Counted from the stretch's first letter, positions 1 to 7,588 are shown. The stretch: DNA of 40,128 nt from Myxococcus vastator (GCF_010894475.1 NZ_JAAIYB010000018.1:1-40128); one strand, 5' to 3'. Notes: a model not told the origin generated them from the sequence alone. Numbers and translations are program-made.

Positions 1-100
1 AAGAGAACAAAGGGGCAGGGGCCGCCGGCCTGGACGCGCAGGCCGCCAGGAACGCGGCCATCAGGGCCAGGACTCCAACCTTCCACGCTCGCCAGGACAC
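1..100 (-). CDS. Lipoprotein, N-terminal fragment (runs off left edge)
   Basis: A minus-strand reading frame opens with GTG at 100 and is still open at base 1. Its first 33 codons give a clear lipoprotein signal peptide: a basic start (VSWRAWKVG), a hydrophobic core, and the lipobox LAAC with the acceptor Cys at residue 21, followed by a Ser/Ala/Pro-rich linker. It is divergent from the CinA-like gene. The mature protein lies outside the window, so its function cannot be told. The start is inferred from the signal peptide; no strong ribosome binding site is seen. Confidence 0.6.
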   Translation of the reverse strand, partial: MSWRAWKVGVLALMAAFLAACASRPAAPAPLFS

Positions 101-352
101 GGGCGGAACTCTGTTGCGCACGAGCGCGGAGGGGTCAAGGAATCCGCCGCAGAGGGCACCCTGAGTGCGGCCAGGGTGTGGCGGTCAACGGACTGTGCGA
201 CCGTGGACGGCGTCCCCGGCGCTGGCGCGTCCACCGGGCGCCACGGTGGACTCGGACGCGGCGCGGCGCCCGAGCGAGGACGCGGCCGGGAATGCACGGT
301 GCGGCCATCCTTGGGCGTGCAGGTTCGCCGCGGATGCGCTGGAGTGGGGCGC

Positions 353-847
353 ATGACGGAAGCAGCCCTGGAGGCCTTGGCGCGGCAGGCGCTGGAGCGG
401 TGTCGCGCCGCGGGCGTTCGCCTGGCGTTGGTGGAGGACTGCACGGGCGGCCTGCTGGGCGCGACGTTGACGGAGGTGCCCGGCGCCTCCGCGGTGGTCG
501 AGCGCGGCTTCATTCCCTATTCGTACGAGTCCAAGGTGGAGCAGCTCGGCGTGCCGCTGGCGTTGCTGCAAGCGCATGGCTCCGTCAGCGCGGAGGCGGT
601 GGAGGCCATGGCCCACGGTGCCCTGGCGCGCTCCACGGCGGACTGGGTGCTGGTGGAGACAGGCATTGCGGGACCCGGAGGCGGCATGCCGCAGAAGCCC
701 GTGGGCCTGGCCTACCTCGCGGTGCTCCAGCGGGGTGGACAGGCCACGGTGGAGCGGCACGTCTTCACCGGGGACAGAGCCAAGGTCCGGCGCGCCATCG
801 TGGGACGGGGGCTGGCGCTGCTGGTGGAGCGGCTGGGCGCAGCTTGA
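353..847 (+). CDS. CinA C-terminal domain protein (PncC-type NMN amidase)
   Basis: A 164-residue stand-alone CinA-C domain, the size of E. coli PncC, which deamidates nicotinamide mononucleotide to the acid form in NAD recycling. Family marks are CTGG (residues 30-33), ERGFxxYSxxxK (50-61), GIAGPGGG and KPVG. From memory of the family, the Ser/Tyr/Lys catalytic residues are spaced by 10 and then 5; S46, Y56 and K61 fit this. The usual SCTGG motif is DCTGG here (Asp29). I chose the ATG at 353 because it gives the family N-terminus; the frame stays open further upstream but without family sequence. It is probably a cytoplasmic single-gene unit. Confidence 0.85.
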   Translation: MTEAALEALARQALERCRAAGVRLALVEDCTGGLLGATLTEVPGASAVVERGFIPYSYESKVEQLGVPLALLQAHGSVSAEAVEAMAHGALARSTADWVLVETGIAGPGGGMPQKPVGLAYLAVLQRGGQATVERHVFTGDRAKVRRAIVGRGLALLVERLGAA

Positions 848-1259
848 TGGCCTCTGGGAGCGCGAATGCAATCGGGGGCAATGCGATGCCTTGAAAGCCC
901 CCATGCTGCCGTCCGTGGGTGGCCAGGTGCCAGTGAATGGCGCACGCAATTGAGGGAGTGCCATCAGCAGAGGCGCCGCAAGGCGCTCCCCGTGCGTGTT
1001 CCGCCATCCGGGCAGGTATCCGCTGCGCGCGTCCGCTGTCCTACTTCAGGGGGCATGATGAAGAAGCTCAGGACACGGTTCCGTTGATGGGGTATCCCCT
1101 GGAGGGCATGGCCAGCGGCTTCGTGCTGCTGGGGTTCTGGGTACGGGCCGCCCGGGCATGTCTGGGTGACTGCATCATGACCGATTACGCCCAGACGCTG
1201 GACCGGCCGCGTCCAGGGGGCTGGGCAAGCGCAAGGCGCCGTAGGGAATCAATTCTTCC
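848..1259. other. Gene-free stretch, no recognised feature
   Basis: These 412 bases lie between the CinA-like gene and the orphan Imm11 gene. Short frames exist in several phases, but none has a ribosome binding site or sequence I recognise. It should hold the promoter of the Imm11 gene at 1260. Bases 1088-1112 loosely resemble the leader of the DUF4150 gene, with gaps; I do not count that as a repeat. Confidence 0.5.
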
Positions 1260-1844
1260 ATGAACTACTTCATGATCGAAACCTTGGGCGACACGAACGA
1301 CAGTTCGCTCTGTCTGCTCGATAGCGAGCCCGAAGGCATGGGGCTGGAGAGCTATTACCTGTCCGTGGGCAAGAAGGCCGCCCCCTTCTTCCCAGCGGAT
1401 GCCAGGCTCCATATGAGCGAGGCGTATCCAGGCATTCAGACTGGCTCTTTGATAGGAAACTTCAAGCGCTTCCTCATTGTGGATTCGAAGACTCGCGAGA
1501 TATTCGCGCGACGGTGCTCGGGGATGGAGGTCGAATACCTGCCCTTCACCCTCTATAATCACAAAGGGCGCATCCATTCGCGCGACTATGGGTTCATCAA
1601 TCCCATTGGTGCGTTTGACTGCCTGGACTTCCAGGAAAGCCAGATTGAGTATCTGGGCCAGGACATCGTGCGGATCGAAGAGCGAGTGCTCGACCCGCGG
1701 AAGTTGAAACATGCGCCGGACTTGTTCCGTATTGACAGAGACACGCAGCGATATGTGGTCAGCGAGCGACTGGTAGACGCACTCGAGGCGTCGGATCCCA
1801 CCAATATCCTGGTCACGGAGTTGGCGCAGTCGGGTCACCTGTGA
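1260..1844 (+). CDS. Imm11-family immunity protein (orphan copy, paralog 1)
   Basis: A 194-residue soluble protein with the core of the Imm11 (DUF1629) family: an NHKGR-type motif near residue 99, a DYGFINP stretch and DCLD near 120, then a conserved C-terminal third ending in a hydrophobic strand. The same order occurs in the proteins at 2931-3512 and 7589-8176. Imm11 proteins are immunity factors beside polymorphic toxins, which they presumably bind in the cytoplasm. This copy is on the plus strand, opposite to the rest of the island, with no toxin next to it, so it may be an orphan protecting against toxins of other strains. A second ATG at 1272 is possible. Base composition is less GC-rich than in the flanking housekeeping genes. 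Confidence 0.75.
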   Translation: MNYFMIETLGDTNDSSLCLLDSEPEGMGLESYYLSVGKKAAPFFPADARLHMSEAYPGIQTGSLIGNFKRFLIVDSKTREIFARRCSGMEVEYLPFTLYNHKGRIHSRDYGFINPIGAFDCLDFQESQIEYLGQDIVRIEERVLDPRKLKHAPDLFRIDRDTQRYVVSERLVDALEASDPTNILVTELAQSGHL

Positions 1845-2077
1845 CTGTTCGCGAGAATCCCGTGACCTCGAAGTTTCTGCCGGTATTTGCCAAGAATGCA
1901 CTGCTGGAGGCACTTCCGAAGCCGGGGCACCTGAATGGCGCCCCGGCTGCGGAACGCCAGCTCCAGGGCCAGGGCATGCCGCCTTCGCATGGGCGCCGTC
2001 TTGAGCGCCTCCAGGAGTGCCTGAGGCGTCAGTGGCTGGCCCGCGAGATACCGCTGCCTGGCGTCCAGTTTCGGCAT
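1835..2077 (-). pseudogene. Fragment of TIGR02270 HEAT-repeat gene (3' end copy)
   Basis: This minus-strand frame encodes DARQRYLxGQPLTPQALLEAL and the following residues to GAIQVP, about 47 codons nearly identical to the C-terminal region of the full TIGR02270 gene at 5408-6736. Homology stops abruptly on both sides. Upstream only MPKL precedes it, and downstream the frame runs into unrelated sequence that overlaps the end of the plus-strand Imm11 gene. The DNA match is 1925-2065 against 5510-5650. It is best read as a recombination scar, not a working 80-residue gene. Confidence 0.8.
1925..2065. repeat. 141-bp direct repeat, copy 1
   Basis: It matches 5510-5650 in the same orientation at a constant offset of 3585 bases, with three mismatches by eye (about 98% identity). 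This copy is the truncated TIGR02270 fragment. The near identity implies a recent duplication or gene conversion. Confidence 0.9.
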
Positions 2078-2095
2078 GGATAGCGCAAGAGCGAT

Positions 2096-2908
2096 TCAAC
2101 TCCCGCGCGGTTTCCTGCCGCCCAGATGCGCCATCTCCGCGAAGATATCGTCCGGCCTGGTCTCCAAGGCGCCCTCGCGTCCCATCCATGGACATAGACG
2201 ATAGGTGCGCGCTTCGGAGCGAAGGCCCAGCTCGCTCGCGATGCGAAGCAGCGCCAGCCCCTCAATGAAGACGCGGCTTCGCGGCTCAAACGTCGAGACA
2301 TCCGCGGACCGCGGTCTCAAGTCTTCCAGCTCCAAGCAGTGCCGGTCGATGACCGCTTCCAGGGCTGACTCGAATTCCTCGTGAGCGCCCTGATTCAACG
2401 CCTGGCATACGTCGAAGCGGCTGGAGTCGATGCCCGCGACAGCCCTCTTGAGCTGCTGGAGGACAGCCTCCCGAGCTGCTGGCTCGGCGCGTTTCAAGGA
2501 TTGATGGAGAAAATGCTGGTACGCGAAGTCATCTTCGTACTCTCCATCCGGTATCCACGCAGAGGGAGACAGGTCGCCAATCTCGACAGCCAGCGCGATG
2601 TCGCCTGCGGCCACAGCACAGAAGAAGGCCTCGCTCCGGCTCCTGGCGCAGCGAAAGTCGTTCAGGGTGGCCTCGTCACGGAGGCGACGAAGGAAGTCCC
2701 GGCGTGCCAGCGCCGCCCAGCACAGGTGCTTCTGAAAGCTCTCCCTGTCCGCTGCCACGAGCAAGGCACAGCAGGCCGTCGCCTGGAAGCATTGCTCCAC
2801 TTCCTCGTAGACCGTTCCCAGCTCCGCCGCGGGACGGCCGCCCGCAATGACGGCCAGATGCTCCCGGAGCTCTTCCATGATTCGCTGTTGCTGGGCGTGC
2901 AAGCTCAT
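2096..2908 (-). CDS. Imm49-like immunity protein (tentative)
   Basis: About 270 residues, soluble and mostly alpha-helical in look, with no signal peptide. It lies 22 bases after the Imm11 gene downstream of the nuclease toxin, so it belongs to the same transcript. The sequence, with an N-terminal helical region rich in Cys/Ala, a run of acidic residues in the middle (DGEYEDDF) and a C-terminal RTYRLCPW segment, reminds me of Imm49 proteins found beside polymorphic toxins, but that name is tentative. The ATG at 2908 is preceded by GGAAGG at a fair distance; an in-frame ATG at 2947 overlapping the upstream stop is the alternative. By context it is a second immunity protein for the island. Confidence 0.6.
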   Translation of the reverse strand: MSLHAQQQRIMEELREHLAVIAGGRPAAELGTVYEEVEQCFQATACCALLVAADRESFQKHLCWAALARRDFLRRLRDEATLNDFRCARSRSEAFFCAVAAGDIALAVEIGDLSPSAWIPDGEYEDDFAYQHFLHQSLKRAEPAAREAVLQQLKRAVAGIDSSRFDVCQALNQGAHEEFESALEAVIDRHCLELEDLRPRSADVSTFEPRSRVFIEGLALLRIASELGLRSEARTYRLCPWMGREGALETRPDDIFAEMAHLGGRKPRGS

Positions 2909-2930
2909 CGAGGTGGACCTTCCGACCGGC

Positions 2931-3512
2931 TCAGGACTCAAACTCATCAATGGGCGTGAAGCGGAGGCCCGTGAACCCCTCGTCCTCCAGTGCCGCGGCC
3001 AGGTCCGGATGAATCAAGACGTAGTATTCGAGGTGCCGGGGCCGGAACAGGAGCAGTTCGGGATGGATGGCCTCCGGCTTGAGCACGAGCCTGGTGCAGG
3101 AGCTCATCTTCTCCGGATCGATGTTGTTCCATCGATACTTGGACTTGTCCTTGTCGATGCAGTCAATGACATTGAACGGATTGATGATGAAGTAGTCGTT
3201 GCTGGCCAGCTTCTGTTTGTGGTCGAAAATCGAGACGCGAAGGAATTCGACATCGCGCGGACGCCTCGCTTCGATGGCCTCCTTCAGCTTGCGGGAGACG
3301 ACCAGGGCCCGGTTCAGATTGCTGATGTTGTCCGCCAGGGCCACGTACTTCCGGTGCTTGGCGGACATGGCGAAGCTCGCATCGGCCGGAAATCCATCAG
3401 CCCGGCTGATGCCTTTGCTGAGCTGATATTCGTCATCGACGTTCTGGACGCCATCCAGGACACAGAAACGCTCTCCGACATCCCACTCCCAGACGACAGG
3501 CATGTCGCTCAT
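2931..3512 (-). CDS. Imm11-family immunity protein (paralog 2, toxin-linked)
   Basis: A 193-residue soluble protein with the Imm11 core: a DHKQK motif, DYFIINP and DCID in mid-protein. These align with NHKGR/DYGFINP/DCLD and NHKGR/DFFVANV/DCID in the two other copies of the window. It starts 14 bases after the stop of the AHH nuclease gene and has GAGG upstream of the ATG at 3512, so it is co-transcribed with the toxin. It is therefore the likeliest cognate immunity protein of that toxin. The sequence is quite diverged from the other two copies, as expected when each is tuned to a different toxin. It is less GC-rich than the flanking genes, suggesting transfer. Confidence 0.8.
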   Translation of the reverse strand: MSDMPVVWEWDVGERFCVLDGVQNVDDEYQLSKGISRADGFPADASFAMSAKHRKYVALADNISNLNRALVVSRKLKEAIEARRPRDVEFLRVSIFDHKQKLASNDYFIINPFNVIDCIDKDKSKYRWNNIDPEKMSSCTRLVLKPEAIHPELLLFRPRHLEYYVLIHPDLAAALEDEGFTGLRFTPIDEFES

Positions 3513-3526
3513 ATTCACCTCGAGCC

Positions 3527-4186
3527 TCAGAAAGGCAGTTTGATTTTCTTGAAGATGGAATCCATCAGCGAATACGTCGCGCCGGGAGAGCGATGACTGG
3601 GAGTCTTCCCCATCGAGAAGGGGTAGTACCACTTGCGCGCGAAGCCCTCATCATGCCGGTTCTTCCAGCAGAGCTTCGTGCCCCCTTTCCGCGCGCCACG
3701 GGACTCCAGGCGTTCGCGGAACTCACTGCTGGCACTTCTCAGCTCATCCTTCAGCTTCGCGATGTCGACATCATGAACCTCCTTCTTCGAGGTGAGCGAG
3801 CACCAGACGTTCTCCTTGAGGTACTTGGAGACCTCGTCCGTATAGCCGTCCCGGGTGTTGTGGTCGACCTGGTGGGAAGGAAGGTCCTCCGGGCTCTCCC
3901 CATCCGAGTCGCGGTACTGGCGGTTCAAGGGAAGTCCGATGAGATTGTGCGCGGATTTGATGTCCCACGGCGTCACCCACAGGCAGGCCTCCAGGTAGTC
4001 GGCGAGGGTTGGGGACTGGGGGTAGTCCGCCCTTCGCTTTCCCACGGAGGAAATACAGACGATGTGGTGTGCCTCCCAGTACCCGGGCCGCTTGAAGCCC
4101 GTGGCGCAGTTGCCTTGAAATCCACTCACCCGCTCCGTGACGATTTCTCGCTTGCGCGTCTTTGTAATGTGTTTTTCAAGGCTCAT
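3527..4186 (-). CDS. AHH/HNH-type nuclease toxin (T6SS cargo effector)
   Basis: A 219-residue protein without signal peptide or membrane segment. Residues about 36-41 read EAHHIV, the AHH signature of HNH/ENDO VII-type nuclease toxins. It is followed by HNLIGLP and then SHQVDHNTRDGYTDEV, the usual Asn and His positions of this fold. The C-terminus is basic. AHH nucleases are DNA-degrading toxin domains of polymorphic systems. There is no fused PAAR or Rhs part, so it should be loaded as separate cargo. The ATG overlaps the stop of the ketosynthase-like gene (ATGA) and has a GGGAGG site. Two immunity-type genes follow at once. Lower GC than the flanks suggests horizontal gain. Nuclease activity is inferred from the motif and context. 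Confidence 0.75.
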   Translation of the reverse strand: MSLEKHITKTRKREIVTERVSGFQGNCATGFKRPGYWEAHHIVCISSVGKRRADYPQSPTLADYLEACLWVTPWDIKSAHNLIGLPLNRQYRDSDGESPEDLPSHQVDHNTRDGYTDEVSKYLKENVWCSLTSKKEVHDVDIAKLKDELRSASSEFRERLESRGARKGGTKLCWKNRHDEGFARKWYYPFSMGKTPSHRSPGATYSLMDSIFKKIKLPF

Positions 4187-5313
4187 TGGACACCTCCCGC
4201 AATCACTGTCAGTGGACGCTGGAGCAGGGGCCCTCGCTCGAGCAGCAGGCCGGCGCGATGACCGTCATCGCCGGACACCAGAATCAACGCATGTCTTCCT
4301 CGACCGTAGCCTCGGGCGAAGGCCCGCGCGGCGAGGCAAACCGAGACCAGCGGGGACACCGTACCCACCTCGCCGAAGCTCATGGCTGGAATGACAGGCT
4401 GCCAGTCACCGACGCGACATATATCCCGCGCTCGCAGCAACGTCTGTCCCCACTCCCGGGCACGGAACTCTTCCCCGTTGAGGTCCAGATAGAGGCTTCC
4501 TTCTGGAACCGACGTGGCCGCTGCCCGGGCCAGGGCCGTTGCAAGGACCTCCTCCAGCGCGTGGCCGGTGGGAGGCGCCTTCGCATCGAGACTCCGCGGT
4601 TCCTGGGCCGCCGTCGGCATGAAGAGGTAGGCGACGGGTGGCGCTGCGCGCTCCCTGGCTGGGTCCCGACGTTCCAGCAGCAATGCCACGGCTCCTTCGC
4701 CCGGCATGTACCCGACTGGGTGATCCGGTGTCTTCAGGCGCCGCGCATCGAGCTGCGCCTCAATCCGCTCTGGAGACACGAGCGAATCGCAGCCCAGCAC
4801 CAGCGCCTGGTCGCACCGCCGCTCGGAGAGCAACGCCATGGCCTTCTCAAGCGCGTGAATGGTCCCACCGCGCTCTTCCTGGAAGAGGTGAAGTGACGCC
4901 GGCGCGGGGATGAAGCGGGCCTCGGCCTGGAGCCGAGACGCCAGTAACTGTGCGACGTCGGTGGAATCCCGTGGCGGATTCGTGCCCTGTCCCAGGCTGC
5001 GAGGAAGGCAAAGAAAGACTTCGAGCTGTCCCCACCAGGTCCCGTGGGCGGACGCTTCCAGGTCCACCAGTGTCGCGATGGCGAGCTGAACGAGCCGACC
5101 GATTCCCTCGAAGCCCTCCGTCAGGGGCCCCGCCGTGTGGCCCACGAGTGCGACACGCTCGTGCGTGACTTCATCAAGGCATGTGCTCTGAGCCAGCTCG
5201 CTGGCCCGGACGATTCCCGCCCGGGCTGCCGCCGCGGCCTGGACGACAGCGCCCAGGGAGGTCGCCGCGCCCATGGCGCGAAGCGCGAATGTCATGGATT
5301 GGTGGGATGCCAC
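4183..5313 (-). CDS. Thiolase-fold ketosynthase-like protein, catalytic residues lost
   Basis: 376 residues with the beta-ketoacyl synthase (thiolase-like) fold: the segment QALVLGCDSLVSPERI and the GYMPGEGAVALLLE strand align with the end of a KS N-terminal half. The three KS catalytic residues are absent. The nucleophile Cys region reads EERGGTIHAL (about 146-155), the first His position is Asn279 and the second is about Glu315. KS-like proteins are known accessory genes in DUF2169/DUF4150 T6SS cargo clusters. Here it probably has a structural or effector-loading role, not fatty-acid synthesis. GTG at 5313 is favoured by a GGGAGGGAA site; ATG at 5295 is the alternative. It is translationally coupled (ATGA) to the nuclease toxin. 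Confidence 0.8.
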   Translation of the reverse strand: MASHQSMTFALRAMGAATSLGAVVQAAAAARAGIVRASELAQSTCLDEVTHERVALVGHTAGPLTEGFEGIGRLVQLAIATLVDLEASAHGTWWGQLEVFLCLPRSLGQGTNPPRDSTDVAQLLASRLQAEARFIPAPASLHLFQEERGGTIHALEKAMALLSERRCDQALVLGCDSLVSPERIEAQLDARRLKTPDHPVGYMPGEGAVALLLERRDPARERAAPPVAYLFMPTAAQEPRSLDAKAPPTGHALEEVLATALARAAATSVPEGSLYLDLNGEEFRAREWGQTLLRARDICRVGDWQPVIPAMSFGEVGTVSPLVSVCLAARAFARGYGRGRHALILVSGDDGHRAGLLLERGPLLQRPLTVIAGGVQ

Positions 5314-5407
5314 CAGACTTCCCTCCCAGCGTTCGAAACCTTCATCATGCCACTGAATGGGGCTGACGCGAGGACCGCCGACCCCGGGCCTCTAGAGGGG
5401 CTGGCGC

Positions 5408-6736
5408 TTACCCGCGCAGGCCCTCGGCGAAGGGGCGGCTGTACGACGACGCCGGTGTCGCGCGTGCTTCCGTCCACGCCTGAAGTTGCGTGGACACCCA
5501 GCGGCGCGTGGGCACCTGAATGGCGCCCCGGCTGCGGAACGCCAACTCCAGGGCCAGGGCATGCCGCCTTCGCATGGGCGCCGTCGTGAGCGCCTCCAGG
5601 AGTGCCTGAGGCGTCAGTGGCTGGCCCACGAGATACCGCTGCCTGGCGTCGAACCGGGGCCGGTTCTCCTGCCACCAGGCCGCGACCCGCTCCGCGTGAG
5701 GAACGGGCAGCGCGTCCTCGGGCTTGAGCTTGAGGTCCGCATCCAGATCCTCCGACTCCAGGGGTGTGGGCTCCTCGGGCTCTTCTTCTGGGGGCCTGAC
5801 GAATGGCCCTTCAATGCGGAGTCCTGTGATGGCGCTGAAGGCCTCGCCCGCGAGCGCGGCCGTGGCCTTGTCGTGCATCTGCTCCAAGCAGGCGTCCGCG
5901 GCCGCCAGCCGTCCAGCGAAGCCAAGCGCCCACAAGACGTCAGGCCGGCGCGGCTCCACGGAGAGCAGCCCCAGGAGGACCTTGAGGTCACGCTCGTCGC
6001 CATTCAGGGCCAGCGCGAGCAGAGGGAGCCGGCCTCCACGCCCTTGAGGCTCCGCTGCAGCCTGGCAGGTGGCCCATGCATTCCGGTGCCCGGCCTGGAG
6101 GCCGGCGGCGATGGCGGCATCCCGAAGCAGCGGAGCATTGGACTCCAGCGCGCGTTGAATCGCGGTGGGCTCAACCGATACCCGGCTGCGGCTGGCGGCT
6201 CGCAGCGCGGCGGCGGCGACCAGGGGATGCGGGTGTGTGACGAATGGCTGGCACAGCGGAGCGTCGACAAGGCCTTGTGCGCCGAGCGTGTCCAGGACGA
6301 GCGCCTGGAGCTCGGGGCGGGTGTCGCCCTGCTTCAACAGCGACGACAACCCCACGCCAAGGGCGGGCGGGCAGTTGAGTTCGAAGGCGCGTTGGAGCGG
6401 CGCGAGCGTGGGGGGCTCCGCCTCGGCAAGCGCGGCCAGGAGCGCGGCGGGCCCGGTCGGCGCATCGCTTCCAAGGAGCGCCAGGGTGGCTGCGACGATG
6501 CGCTCTGGCTCTTCGGACGTGAGCGCGGGCTCGAGCAGCCGCCGGGCAACCGGCGCTCCTCCCAGTACCAGTCCATCCACGTGGGCCGCGAGCTGTTCCT
6601 CCAGCTCCGAGACGTCGGTCAGGGTGAAATCGGGAGCGTCGAGGGCTTGCTCCCACTGGCTCCATCGGAACGCGGCCTCGTCGAGGTGCGTTTCATGGAT
6701 ATCCCAGCGCAACAACCGTCCATCACGTTTGGCCAT
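5408..6736 (-). CDS. TIGR02270 family HEAT-repeat protein
   Basis: 442 residues. The opening (MAKRDGRLLRWDIHETHLDEAAF) and the run of Ala/Leu-rich helical pairs are typical of the TIGR02270 family, seen mainly in myxobacteria and other proteobacteria beside T6SS spike genes. The HEAT-like helices fill about residues 40-290. An acidic Pro/Glu linker follows, then a conserved C-terminal domain containing DARQRYL and MRRRHALALELAFRSRGAIQVP. Helical solenoids suit a scaffold or cargo-binding role; the true function is unknown. It starts 16 bases after the DUF4150 stop, so it is in the same operon. Its 3' part has been copied to 1925-2065. Confidence 0.85.
   Translation of the reverse strand: MAKRDGRLLRWDIHETHLDEAAFRWSQWEQALDAPDFTLTDVSELEEQLAAHVDGLVLGGAPVARRLLEPALTSEEPERIVAATLALLGSDAPTGPAALLAALAEAEPPTLAPLQRAFELNCPPALGVGLSSLLKQGDTRPELQALVLDTLGAQGLVDAPLCQPFVTHPHPLVAAAALRAASRSRVSVEPTAIQRALESNAPLLRDAAIAAGLQAGHRNAWATCQAAAEPQGRGGRLPLLALALNGDERDLKVLLGLLSVEPRRPDVLWALGFAGRLAAADACLEQMHDKATAALAGEAFSAITGLRIEGPFVRPPEEEPEEPTPLESEDLDADLKLKPEDALPVPHAERVAAWWQENRPRFDARQRYLVGQPLTPQALLEALTTAPMRRRHALALELAFRSRGAIQVPTRRWVSTQLQAWTEARATPASSYSRPFAEGLRG
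5510..5650. repeat. 141-bp direct repeat, copy 2 (parent)
   Basis: Parent copy of the repeat at 1925-2065, inside the 3' part of the TIGR02270 gene. It covers exactly the codons from DARQ to QVP. Confidence 0.9.
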
Positions 6737-6752
6737 GGTCGGGCTCGGAGGG

Positions 6753-7217
6753 TCAGACCTCTTTGTCGCAGACGAGGCACTTGGGCTTGCCTTCGCTTCC
6801 ACCCATGGCGATGACAGGGCCCTGCATGACGGGGAACGGCGGCGTGTTCTTGTCGTTGTGGAGCATCAGGTCGAAGGCGCGGGCCACGTTCTTTCCTTCG
6901 AACTTCACGTCGAAGGAGAAGTTGACGAACTCCGCCTTGCCCTTCGTCTTGCCGGAGACCACGCCGCCGCCCGCGGTGCCGGCCTCGTCGCCGGTGCTCG
7001 TCTTGAAGTTGGAGTCCTTCACGCAGACCGGGTTGCCGGCCACGGAGACCTTCTTCGTGCCCTTGTCGGTGTCGGAGGACTGGGCCACGTTGGGGTAGGG
7101 GATGGGCACGGGGCCGGCCGGGCTGGGCGTCTTGCACACGTCCGGGAAGGCGACGGTGACGCCGCCGCTGTCCTTCGTCACCACGGACATCTTGTTCACA
7201 CCGGTATTGACGGGCAT
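6753..7217 (-). CDS. DUF4150 PAAR-like T6SS spike protein
   Basis: 154 residues matching the DUF4150 PAAR-like family throughout: CKTPSPAGPVPIPYPN near the start, GNPVCVKDS, STGDEAGTAGGGVVSG in the middle and NVARAFDLMLHN toward the end, closing with a Cys-rich tail (CLVCDKEV). PAAR-type proteins cap the VgrG spike of T6SS and carry cargo effectors. The ATG at 7217 is chosen because a strong GGAGGTGG site lies just upstream. This is the likely spike for the nuclease encoded downstream on the same strand. No VgrG, Hcp or sheath gene is in the window, so the secretion machine must be encoded elsewhere. Confidence 0.9.
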   Translation of the reverse strand: MPVNTGVNKMSVVTKDSGGVTVAFPDVCKTPSPAGPVPIPYPNVAQSSDTDKGTKKVSVAGNPVCVKDSNFKTSTGDEAGTAGGGVVSGKTKGKAEFVNFSFDVKFEGKNVARAFDLMLHNDKNTPPFPVMQGPVIAMGGSEGKPKCLVCDKEV

Positions 7218-7240
7218 GCCAACCACCTCCAGGGGAGCAG

Positions 7241-7270
7241 GATACCCCAGTGGGGCCACGCGGTGCGAGT
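7241..7270. repeat. 30-bp direct repeat, copy 1 (DUF4150 leader)
   Basis: It matches 8321-8350 with three mismatches over 30 bases, spaced exactly 1080 bases apart in the same orientation. It lies just upstream of the DUF4150 ribosome binding site and abuts the IS3 transposase relic. Confidence 0.8.
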
Positions 7271-7437
7271 GGCCACTGCCCCATTGCAACGGCATGGCCT
7301 GAAGACCTCATGCGCGACTACGTCTACGTCAACGAACTGCCCTCGACCTCACACGTCCTCGCCCAACTGCCCGTCTGGCTCTACGACGACAACCGCTGCC
7401 ACCGCACTGCGGGCTGAGGGTGTCCCGGTGCTCATTC
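7270..7437 (+). mobile_element. IS3-family transposase (OrfB) relic
   Basis: Pieces of an IS3-type integrase-core C-terminus remain in three shifting frames. PHCNGMA ends at a stop near 7300 (canonical family sequence: ...SNGMAEAFVKTFKRDYV). From 7310 MRDYVYVNELP, then VLAQLPVWL and a DDN piece, run to a stop at 7417. From 7402, in another frame, PHCGLRVSRCSF corresponds to the usual PHxGLxxRSPxEF end. About 11 bases appear lost between the first two pieces. No terminal repeats or upstream OrfA were found, so this is a dead remnant. Confidence 0.75.
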
Positions 7438-7588
7438 CGCAGTGGCTGCTGGCGCCCGTACATGAGAGTGCTCACGCACCCTCGGCGCACCTTCTCCACC
7501 ATCCTCCTGACCGCCTGCTACATCAGCGGGCACGGCTCAAACAGGGTGCGCGTCAACAGCGTATCGGAGAACATGTCGGAGGATTGGC
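7438..7588. other. Spacer between IS relic and immunity gene
   Basis: With the IS3 relic and the 30-bp repeat this completes the gap of about 370 bases between the DUF4150 start and the stop of the Imm11 gene. I recognise no gene here. It may contain further decayed element sequence. Confidence 0.4.

Noticed and set aside
61-513. Long minus-strand frame of about 150 codons across the left-edge spacer and the CinA-like start
   Set aside because: It has Arg/Pro-rich low-complexity sequence typical of antisense frames in GC-rich DNA and overlaps a clear gene; the true minus-strand gene at 1-100 is in another frame.
1088-1112. Resemblance to the DUF4150 leader (TGGGGTATCC, CCTGGAGG and GCATG in the same order as on the minus strand near 7217-7255)
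   Set aside because: The match needs two gaps and is short; chance or common ribosome-binding-site-like sequence explains it as well.
5380-5407. CCTCTAGAGG palindrome between the TIGR02270 and KS-like genes as a terminator
   Set aside because: The stem is only 5 bp each side without a loop, and the genes look co-transcribed.
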